From positions 1 through 64,000 of the forward strand of contig NZ_SMDQ01000018.1 in assembly GCF_012911975.1 (NCBI RefSeq): DNA of 64,000 nt. The letters are read 5' to 3'. Position 1 is the stretch's first letter. Each line of letters starts with the position of its first letter. Shown in pieces: positions 25,806 to 32,692 of this stretch. The notes under the pieces were generated by a model, which was given only the letters and a program-made list of their open reading frames with translations, was not told the origin of the DNA and ran no database searches. The DNA comes from Nodosilinea sp. P-1105 (GTDB lineage Bacteria > Cyanobacteriota > Cyanobacteriia > Phormidesmidales > Phormidesmidaceae). The position numbers and the translations under genes are program-made.

Positions 25806-26750
25806 TTACTCGTAGATGTTGGCGGCTTTCAGCATGTGGTAGGTGATCAGCAGCTGGGTCAGGGCCAAAGGGAAGCTGCGTAAGGTTTCGCCCGTAGTGC
25901 CGATCAAGGTGCCAATGTCGGTATTGCCCTCAATGCTGCAGAACTTGCCCAGGTAGGGAATTTCGCTACACAAGGTGCGCTCCAGTTCTTGCACTGGCTT
26001 TTCAGTGGCATGGCCATCAATTTCCAGCACATCTACGGGTTTGCCCATGTCGCGATCGAGCCCCATGCGCACCGCATCTCCCAAGCTCCCTCCTTCTTTA
26101 GTCTCTAATAGGTGAGAAAAGTCAGGGTGAGGAATGGTAGGTCGTAGCACCAGCCGCACGTTCAGCAGTAACTCATCGGCTTGGCTTTCACCCTCGGGCG
26201 GATAAAAACTGACCACCACATCCGCCCACTGTCGCTGGGGACGAATGTATGATTCTGAGTCAAATTCCCGAGCTTTGATTTGCTTAATCACTTCCTCAGG
26301 GGAGTATCCCCGCTTGCGTGTGTCTCGCTTGATCTTCCAGGTGGCCCGCAGGTCTTCAGGAGGGGCCAGGTAAACCTTGACATCGTAGGCGTCGCGGCAG
26401 GCACGGGTGGAATACCCCAGCAGCCCTTCCACAATCACAAAACGCTTTGGTTGGATATATTCAGGGGGATCAAATTCCCCGGAGGTATGATTATAGATGG
26501 GCTTGAGGATGGGTTGTCCGGTGCGTAGCAGGGTGAGATGCTGCTGAATAATATCGATGTAGTTGCAGTCGGGGTGGAGGGCCGAAATGCCCATTTCTTT
26601 CCGCTGCTTGCGATCGTAGCGGTGGTAGTCGTCGGTGCAGATCGTGGTGACTTGATCTTCACCCAAAATTTGGGCAATCCCTTTGGTCAGGGTGGTTTTC
26701 CCTGCAGCACTGTCTCCGACGATACCTAGAATAACCGGACGACTAACCAT
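25806..26750 (-). CDS. Phosphoribulokinase/uridine kinase family protein (PRK paralogue)
   Basis: A 314-aa P-loop kinase: Walker A GDSAAGKTTL (12-21), TDDYHRYDRKQRKEMGISAL, KPIYNHTSGEFDPPEYI and VIVEGLLGYS. These blocks align with phosphoribulokinase of the Calvin cycle. It differs at the regulatory site: the N-terminal thioredoxin-sensitive cysteine (GDSGCGKST in the classical enzyme) is alanine here, although C38 in TTICTDDYH remains. The C-terminal half (from residue 150) is also unlike classical PRK. The ATG at 26750 follows GGAGATTGCT; an upstream extension of 11 codons is unlikely. As the last gene of a URC-like set, a uridine-kinase-like role is possible; a second phosphoribulokinase is the alternative. 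Confidence 0.85.
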   Translation of the reverse strand: MVSRPVILGIVGDSAAGKTTLTKGIAQILGEDQVTTICTDDYHRYDRKQRKEMGISALHPDCNYIDIIQQHLTLLRTGQPILKPIYNHTSGEFDPPEYIQPKRFVIVEGLLGYSTRACRDAYDVKVYLAPPEDLRATWKIKRDTRKRGYSPEEVIKQIKAREFDSESYIRPQRQWADVVVSFYPPEGESQADELLLNVRLVLRPTIPHPDFSHLLETKEGGSLGDAVRMGLDRDMGKPVDVLEIDGHATEKPVQELERTLCSEIPYLGKFCSIEGNTDIGTLIGTTGETLRSFPLALTQLLITYHMLKAANIYE

Positions 26751-26833
26751 AGCAATCTCCAGGGGAAATAAAGAGCGAGTCATTCCATTGTAAGAACCAA
26801 TGGATCAGGGGCCAAATATTTATTTAGCCCTAG

Positions 26834-26922
26834 AGCATCGGTACAGTGTGTCAAGATCCCAGGGTTCTTGGGCTGATTAGCCAGAAAAGTTGGGGTATCC
26901 GAGGGCAGAACCCTGGGATCTG
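26834..26922 (+). mobile_element. MITE-like element, family C copy 1
   Basis: Contains AGATCCCAGGGTTCT and, inverted, AGAACCCTGGGATCT. Together with the outer GAGCATCGGTACAGTGTGTC it matches, in reverse orientation, the element at 58664-58753 (roughly 80 percent by eye). Confidence 0.8.
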
Positions 26923-26932
26923 TCCCGACGTC

Positions 26933-29035
26933 CTAAATGCCTAGCCGCCCTTTCAGCACCTCATAGAGGACCCGGGACAGCTCACGTCGTTGTAAATTTT
27001 GGCGATCGCGGGGGGTGCGCCCAAAGGCCTGATCATAGACCTCAGGCATCGCTTTTTTGACCAAAAAGGACAGCTGTTCGCGGGTGATGGGACCATCGGG
27101 AGCAAAGCGATGCCCCCCAACACCGGCAATCATGCCGTGGGCATATAGGGTTTCAATTGCCTCATAGGCCCAGTGTTGACCGGGCTGTACATCAATGAAC
27201 GTGGGCTGGGGGGGCACTGTCCTAGGTAGTTTCAATACATTCACCAAAGCCGTTGCCACCACCGCTCGAGACACCGGCCCATGGGGCCGAAAATGTAGCG
27301 TTCTCAGGTTTTCGCTGCGAATTAGCCCTGCGGCAGCCATCACCTGAATGGGCTCGAAGTCGGAATCGTTATGGCTAATGTCATCAAACCAAAAAATAGG
27401 GATGCCGTTGCGGGCCATGAACCCCTGAATTTTGCGAACGTGCTGTTCTTCAGTAGCCAGTACCCGGGGCGCTAAGCCAGTCCACACCGCAAACACGGCC
27501 AGAAAACCGCTGGCTTCCCCAATCGCCCACTCCATCGGATGCATACGATAGGCGGCATTGGTAATGTGGGTGGTGCCCAGGCTTTTGGCCGATAACACCA
27601 GGCCGTCGGTGTTCACTGGCACCAGGGAACCTAGGGGCAGGCTAAAGGGCAGGGCCACCACGTCTTTGCCTTTGGGACTAACGTGGCCCTCGGCATCGTT
27701 GCCATGCAGATCCAGGTAATGGTACTGGCCGATGCCCACAGCGTCTTCAAAACAGCGAGCCCGAGCCTGGTGGGGGAAAAAGGTTTCAGCCACATCTTCA
27801 TGGCGAATGGTGGTCAGCGCCTTGCCGCGACGGGCCTCGCGAATATAGGGTTCCAGAGCAATGCCGTCCGCCGTCCAGGTCAGATCACCACGGGGCTTTA
27901 GGTTGGGGGCGCCATGGGTTTGCAAGTAGTGCACATAGGCCTGGGAGCGGCGTCGAGCCCGTTGGATGTGCAATTGCCGCTCCTCGCGGCTGACCCCCAC
28001 CAACCGCCCAGGGCGGTAGTCATTACCACAGCGAAAGAGATGGTCAGGATCGCTGGAGGTGCCCCAGTTAATCACACTGATATCCCCGGGATGTACCTTT
28101 TTATCGTCGAGCCTAACTCGCTGCAAGCGACGATAGCGAAAAATGCCATAGTCACTAAAGAAGTCCCATTTGTGCCACTGGTGGGCTTTCGTTTTGGTCC
28201 AAAAGAGCGCGGTAAAGTCTTGCAGGTTCAGCCAAGGGACAACCCCAAAACCGTCAGGCTTACCGATGGGTACCCCGCGACCGGGGGCGGTGCATTCCAC
28301 CACTACATCGAAGGTGATGGACTGTTGGCACTGGGGCCGGGCTTCTTCGGGCAGAATCGCTTCCCCGGTGTCGGAGCGAGCTTCTTGCCCCACAAAGGCA
28401 GGAATGTCCCCCACTTCCAGCAGGTCCCCCAGGTCGGTGGCTTCGAGGGTAACTTGGGCGGTGACGGTAAATTCATGCCCAGTTTGGCTGTCGCCAAAAA
28501 TCACCCCCTGCAGTTTGGGTCGCTGCCCCGTATGGTCCATGACCACCCGAATCGGCTCTGCAAATGGAATCAGGCTCAATTTGCCGTTGCGCAGATAGGG
28601 GATCAGCGGTTCATTCAAGGCACTGGCCGCTACCACTGGCGTGGTGGCCAGGGGGCTTACCCAGCCGCTACCCGGGTTGCTGACCACTCGACCAGCGACG
28701 GGTTGCAGTTGCCGCTGGCGATCGCGAAAGGCTTTCTGGCTTCTAGAAATCGCAAACGCCTCCCCATCCACCGTCAAGAGTCCTGCCTTTTTTCGCAACA
28801 GGTCGCCATCGTCAGAAGCGGGGAGAGCCTGGGCGGTAAACTGCCCACCCACCACGGCCTGGGGTTGCACCAGACAGACATCCAGGTTCAATTGCAGGGC
28901 GGTGAGGGTGGCTGAATAGGCCGCAGTAGACCCCCCTACCACTAAAATCGAACTGGTCAGGGTGGCCCCATGGGCCGGGCGGGTGAAGGCCGCGTCAGAC
29001 AATACCCCGAGGCGTTGGGTAATGGTGGTGGACAT
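26933..29035 (-). CDS. FAD-dependent oxidoreductase with C-terminal SLH modules
   Basis: About 700 aa. The N-terminal flavin fold is shown by SILVVGGSTAAYSATLTALQ and VVGGQFTAQAL; further FAD_oxidored-type blocks include VTLEATDLGDLLEVGDIPAF, GEASGFLAVFAVW, and YRMHPMEWAIGE preceded by GLVLSAKSLGTTHITNAAY. From about residue 585 on, one to two S-layer-homology modules appear (FRPHGPVSRAVVATALVNVL; FIDVQPGQHWAYEAIETLYA; FAPDGPITREQLSFLVKKAM). SLH modules normally bind the cell wall from outside, yet no signal peptide is visible. The start is set at M9 of the longest frame (MSTTITQRLG). It lies in the same orientation as the URC genes; substrate unknown. Confidence 0.85.
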   Translation of the reverse strand: MSTTITQRLGVLSDAAFTRPAHGATLTSSILVVGGSTAAYSATLTALQLNLDVCLVQPQAVVGGQFTAQALPASDDGDLLRKKAGLLTVDGEAFAISRSQKAFRDRQRQLQPVAGRVVSNPGSGWVSPLATTPVVAASALNEPLIPYLRNGKLSLIPFAEPIRVVMDHTGQRPKLQGVIFGDSQTGHEFTVTAQVTLEATDLGDLLEVGDIPAFVGQEARSDTGEAILPEEARPQCQQSITFDVVVECTAPGRGVPIGKPDGFGVVPWLNLQDFTALFWTKTKAHQWHKWDFFSDYGIFRYRRLQRVRLDDKKVHPGDISVINWGTSSDPDHLFRCGNDYRPGRLVGVSREERQLHIQRARRRSQAYVHYLQTHGAPNLKPRGDLTWTADGIALEPYIREARRGKALTTIRHEDVAETFFPHQARARCFEDAVGIGQYHYLDLHGNDAEGHVSPKGKDVVALPFSLPLGSLVPVNTDGLVLSAKSLGTTHITNAAYRMHPMEWAIGEASGFLAVFAVWTGLAPRVLATEEQHVRKIQGFMARNGIPIFWFDDISHNDSDFEPIQVMAAAGLIRSENLRTLHFRPHGPVSRAVVATALVNVLKLPRTVPPQPTFIDVQPGQHWAYEAIETLYAHGMIAGVGGHRFAPDGPITREQLSFLVKKAMPEVYDQAFGRTPRDRQNLQRRELSRVLYEVLKGRLGI

Positions 29036-29159
29036 AGGGGCACAGGTCCCACAGAGCAAAGGATTGTCCCGATTTTAGGCGATGCCCCAGGGGCAATATG
29101 GCAAACGTATCGGAAACGTTATGGAGACTGGCCCGCCATCCAGCCAGCTGCCGACGCAA

Positions 29160-29310
29160 CTGGTGCTCAGTCCATCTGACTGATAATGGCAGGTTCTGCT
29201 AATGGCAGGTTCTGCGAACTGGGGTCCAAGGTCTACGGCCAGCCATAGACCTTCAACCTTGAACCGTAAACCCTTTCAGCCCGCTCCCTTTAACTTGATA
29301 GACCCCTAAG
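29160..29310 (+). mobile_element. MITE-like element, family B copy 1
   Basis: Left end CTGGTGCTCAGTCCA and right end AACTTGATAGACCCCTAAG resemble the ends of copies at 50912-51061 and 56329-56456. The interior shares ACCTTGAACCGTAAACCCTT. It also has a direct repeat of TAATGGCAGGTTCTGC. It fills the 311-bp gap between the flavoprotein and URC4 genes. Confidence 0.65.
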
Positions 29311-29346
29311 TCAGAGAGGATGTCTTGTTTTCTCTCTTCCCTCTTC

Positions 29347-30591
29347 CTAAAACACTGTGCCATCACTAAGCAGGGTGATGGGCGGGGGGCCGCCGGGGCG
29401 TTTTTGGGCGGCGATTTGGCGACCAGCGGTCCAGGTGCCGCCTTGCAGCAGTTGGGCCAGGGGCAGTTGGTCGGGGGACAGGTGACGGGTTTGGCGCAGG
29501 TGGTTAGCGAGCTGGTCGAGCAGGCAGAGGGTGAGGGCGCGCCATTCGACAATCAGCGGGGAGTGGGGCGGATGGGCGATCGCGCTAGCGGCCGCATCTT
29601 TCAGGGTCAGTACGCCGCAGTCTACAAACAGGCCGCCGTTGCGGTATTCGGCTAAGCCAGTGAGCTGGTCCAGATCGGTAATGATCAGGCCCAGGTCTTG
29701 CAAGGGTTCCACCAGGGAGTAGGTGAGCCATTGGGACAGTTTGTGGAAGGGGACTAACTGACTGCCGAGGCCAGTATCGGGCAATTGGGGATGGGGCCAG
29801 ACATCCCCCAGGTTCACCCCAGCCAGGGTGACTCGTCCGGGCCAAATGGTGCCCAGCCCTTGCAGAATCGTTTGCAGCAGGGTGATGGCCGACAACTGCC
29901 CCTCTGGGGCCTGCTGTAACCAATAGTCCACGAGGTGGCCTGGTCTGGGATGATCTGTGCCAAACAGATGGGTCTGCTGGCGCAGGGTGTGGCCCAGCTT
30001 TTGCAGCAGGGTGACTCGCCCCTCTAGGCCCAGTAGGGGATTGCGATCGCTGACTTGAAAGGCAACGGCCAACTGATCTACGGTCAGTTGCATCAGGCCA
30101 TCGGCATCCGCCTGCCAGGGACAGTCGGGCTGGCTCGAGAACAGCCCCTGAACAAAGCTATGAAAGCTGGCGATCGCCAGTCCTTCCGATCGCTGAAACA
30201 CTTGTCCAGTTTGGGTTTCACGATATTTCCAGACGGTCCCAGCGCCTGCGTCCAGCAACACACTCGTGATCACCAGATCCAGTTTCAGTCGGGCCTGTTC
30301 CAGGGCGTCCAATTGGGCCAGTTGGGATGCTAGCCACTCTAGCCGCGACCTTCCCTGGGGTTCAAAATGCCGCCAGCGAGAATGAACCGGGATATGTCCC
30401 TCTGGGTACTGCTGATCGATGACGGCTTGGACATAGTCAGCGGTGGCGGGTAGGGCATCGAGGTGGAGGCGGAGGTGGTATAGCTGATCGTCAAGGGCCA
30501 GATTGTATAGGGTGCGGCTGCGATCGCGAATCGCCTGGGGACTTTGCAGATAGGCGATGACCGCTAAGGGGTCTGGGGAAGCTGGGGACAT
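29347..30591 (-). CDS. URC4/Urg3 family protein (DUF1688), uracil catabolism
   Basis: A 414-aa protein of the URC4 family, required in the yeast Lachancea kluyveri for the URC route from uracil to urea and 3-hydroxypropionate. Recognised by AIRDRSRTLYNLALDDQLYH, HFEPQGRSRLEWLAS, SVLLDAGAGTVWKYRE, RSEGLAIASFHSFVQGLFSS, VPFHKLSQWLTYSLVEPLQ, and LAEYRNGGLFVDCGVL, RALTLCLLD. Full length. It follows the URC1-like GTP cyclohydrolase II gene by 27 nt on the same strand, so the two are almost certainly one operon. The exact reaction of URC4 is not established. Confidence 0.9.
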   Translation of the reverse strand: MSPASPDPLAVIAYLQSPQAIRDRSRTLYNLALDDQLYHLRLHLDALPATADYVQAVIDQQYPEGHIPVHSRWRHFEPQGRSRLEWLASQLAQLDALEQARLKLDLVITSVLLDAGAGTVWKYRETQTGQVFQRSEGLAIASFHSFVQGLFSSQPDCPWQADADGLMQLTVDQLAVAFQVSDRNPLLGLEGRVTLLQKLGHTLRQQTHLFGTDHPRPGHLVDYWLQQAPEGQLSAITLLQTILQGLGTIWPGRVTLAGVNLGDVWPHPQLPDTGLGSQLVPFHKLSQWLTYSLVEPLQDLGLIITDLDQLTGLAEYRNGGLFVDCGVLTLKDAAASAIAHPPHSPLIVEWRALTLCLLDQLANHLRQTRHLSPDQLPLAQLLQGGTWTAGRQIAAQKRPGGPPPITLLSDGTVF

Positions 30592-30618
30592 AGGCCAATA
30601 GCAACAGGACTGGCTGGA

Positions 30619-31998
30619 TTAATCGGTGAGGTTGCGTCCTTTAATCTGAATTAAATCCTCCTCTGATGGCACCCCCTGGTCGGTGTAATAGCCAGCGGCC
30701 TTTTTCGCCTCGATTTCCACCCGAGCGTCTGGAGGCACCAAATCATCGGGGATGGGCACCCGTTCGACAATCTCAATGCCCGATCGCACAATGGCGTTGT
30801 ACTTCATGTCACTCATTGAAACAAACCGATCGATCCGGGTGATGCCTAGCCAGTGCAGCACATCCGGCATCAGCTCTTGAAAGCGCACATCCTGCACCCC
30901 GGCTACACATTCGGTGCGGGCAAAGTAGGCATCGGCGCGATCGCCCCCCTGCTGGCGCTTGCGGGCATTATAGACCAGAAACTTGGTCACCTCTCCCAGG
31001 GCACGTCCCTCTTTGCGGAAGTAGACAATCACCCCGGCGCCCCCTTGTTGGGCGGTGCGAATACATTCCTCTAGACCGTGCACCAGGTAGGGGCGACAGG
31101 TACAAATATCTGAGCCAAATACATCGGACCCATTGCATTCGTCGTGGACCCGCACCGTCACCGGGCGACCTGGGTCGGTAATCGCCGCCACATCCCCCAC
31201 TAAGTACACCGTGATGCCGCCAATCGGCGGTAAAAACACCTTCAGATCGGGGCGTGTCACCAGTTCTGGAAACATACCGCCCGTTTGCTCAAACAAGGCA
31301 TAGCGCAGGTCATCTTCACTCACCCCCAGCCGCTGGGCCACCCCCGGCAAGTACCACACTGGCTCCACGGCGGCCTTAGTCACCACCAGGTCGCCGCTAG
31401 GCTTGACGATCGCCCCATCTGCGGCCAACCGCCCCTGGCGCAGCGCATCTAAGAGCTCCGGCATTTGGATGTGGGCATTAGTCACGGCGATCGTCGGTCG
31501 GATATCAATACCCTGGGCCAACAGGGGCTGATAGACCTCCCCTACCCCAGCACCAAAGGGATCTAAGGAAACAATTTTTTGCGGATCGGCCCAGCTGGGG
31601 TGGGGACCAATGGCGATCGCTGGGGCCGTATTGGTTAAATCGGGTCGATGATCAGGGCAGAGCCCTCCGTTGGCCACCGCCAAGGCCCGATACACCGCAT
31701 AGGACCCGGAATGGGTGCCGATGGCATTGCGATGGCTGGGGTCGCTGACAGTCGCGACGATGGCTCCCCGCTGCACGGGGTCGGCCTGTCCCCAGTCAAT
31801 CGGCTGGCCCCTCAGCCCCGACCGACTGGGGTGGGAGGTGAGAACAATGTGTCGGCGCTGTTTGCGGTTGGGGGGCCCTGGAGCCGATAAGGACGGCTTA
31901 GAGGCGGCGATCGCCCCCTGGGATGAACTGTCCAAAGTCCCCGCCCCCGATCCTTGACCTTGGACACCACTGGAATTAATACCGCTGGAATCGGTCAT
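30619..31998 (-). CDS. GTP cyclohydrolase II-like protein (URC1 type), uracil catabolism
   Basis: About 459 aa, much longer than riboflavin-pathway RibA. The C-terminal half has the GTP cyclohydrolase II core: zinc ligands in RVHDECNGSDVFGSDICTC (C-x10-C-x-C), IVYFRKEGRALGE (the classical YHRQEGR has F in place of H) and GIEIVERVPIP. The N-terminal 180 residues (RRHIVLTSHPSRSG, VSLDPFGAGVGEVY) are specific to the URC1 branch. This branch acts in uracil catabolism rather than riboflavin synthesis. Start uncertain: the ATG at 31998 has GAGG 5 nt upstream, but ATGs at 32028 (AGGGG upstream) and 32058 are in frame. First gene of the leftward set. Confidence 0.85.
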   Translation of the reverse strand: MTDSSGINSSGVQGQGSGAGTLDSSSQGAIAASKPSLSAPGPPNRKQRRHIVLTSHPSRSGLRGQPIDWGQADPVQRGAIVATVSDPSHRNAIGTHSGSYAVYRALAVANGGLCPDHRPDLTNTAPAIAIGPHPSWADPQKIVSLDPFGAGVGEVYQPLLAQGIDIRPTIAVTNAHIQMPELLDALRQGRLAADGAIVKPSGDLVVTKAAVEPVWYLPGVAQRLGVSEDDLRYALFEQTGGMFPELVTRPDLKVFLPPIGGITVYLVGDVAAITDPGRPVTVRVHDECNGSDVFGSDICTCRPYLVHGLEECIRTAQQGGAGVIVYFRKEGRALGEVTKFLVYNARKRQQGGDRADAYFARTECVAGVQDVRFQELMPDVLHWLGITRIDRFVSMSDMKYNAIVRSGIEIVERVPIPDDLVPPDARVEIEAKKAAGYYTDQGVPSEEDLIQIKGRNLTD

Positions 31999-32692
31999 AA
32001 CGGCCTCATCGAAACGACAGATAGACATTGACCAACCCCTGAGTCGCCAAAGTAGCAAGGCTGGAGATCCCTCAAATTGCCATGTTCTCTCCCTGGAAAC
32101 AGCTCATTTTTGACAAAACGTTATCCATTTACTCCATCCACCTTGGTCTGCTTACCCCTGTGGAAAAGTCACGAGAGCTCCGTCAAGCTTGATATTCATC
32201 ATTCCGCTATTTCGCGCAAGTACAGGGTTATCTCCAGAGTTACACCGAGAAAATCAACCTTAACCCAGCTTGGGGCGACAGCAACCGAGCAGCGCGGACA
32301 GGGTTTCTACTGATGCTTTTGCCAAATTCACAAAGGAAGTATCACTGATTTCAGTAAATTTCCTGAGGTATTTTTTTAAGAAAAAAACGTGTCTGGAAAA
32401 GATTTTGTCTTAGGGGTTTCACCCCCCTTAGGGGATTTCATGGACTTGGCTAGAGTGAGCGTATCAAAGTGTATAAGTCGGCCTAAGTAAATACGGGTCA
32501 TGCAGTGTTTGACTGCGTCATACCTGATTAATCGGGTGTGATTTGAGACCTGTCGCTGGAACTATACCCAGTGCAGCTCGAGATCTGGAGTTTTCCCACA
32601 GGTCGAACTCCCAGTCTGGACTTGAACTTGATTGAACTTAGGCAAGCTACCTGAATGCACTCAGGTAGCGCTGTAAAAGGGTGCTATTAACC
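31999..32692. other. Divergent promoter region
   Basis: About 690 bases between the URC operon and the caspase gene. No gene is supported. It includes the family D repeat (32568-32624), a CCTAAG/CTTAGG-like hairpin near 32408-32435 (TTAGGGGTTTCACCCCCCTTAGG), and the palindrome CTACCTGAATGCACTCAGGTAG (about 32647-32668) just before the caspase start, which may be an operator. Confidence 0.5.
32568..32624 (-). repeat. Interspersed palindromic repeat, family D copy 1
   Basis: Reverse complement begins CAAGTCCAGACTGGGAGTTC and contains CCTGTGGGAAAACTCCAGAT, matching the copy at 46348-46404 almost base for base. Confidence 0.85.

Noticed and set aside
27914-28915. 333-codon plus-strand frame over the flavoprotein gene
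   Set aside because: Antisense shadow of the flavoprotein; no family features.
32681-32692. GTG at 32681 as start of the caspase gene
   Set aside because: Adds only four non-conserved residues; the ATG at 32693 begins directly at the caspase fold (SRDALVVGIN).
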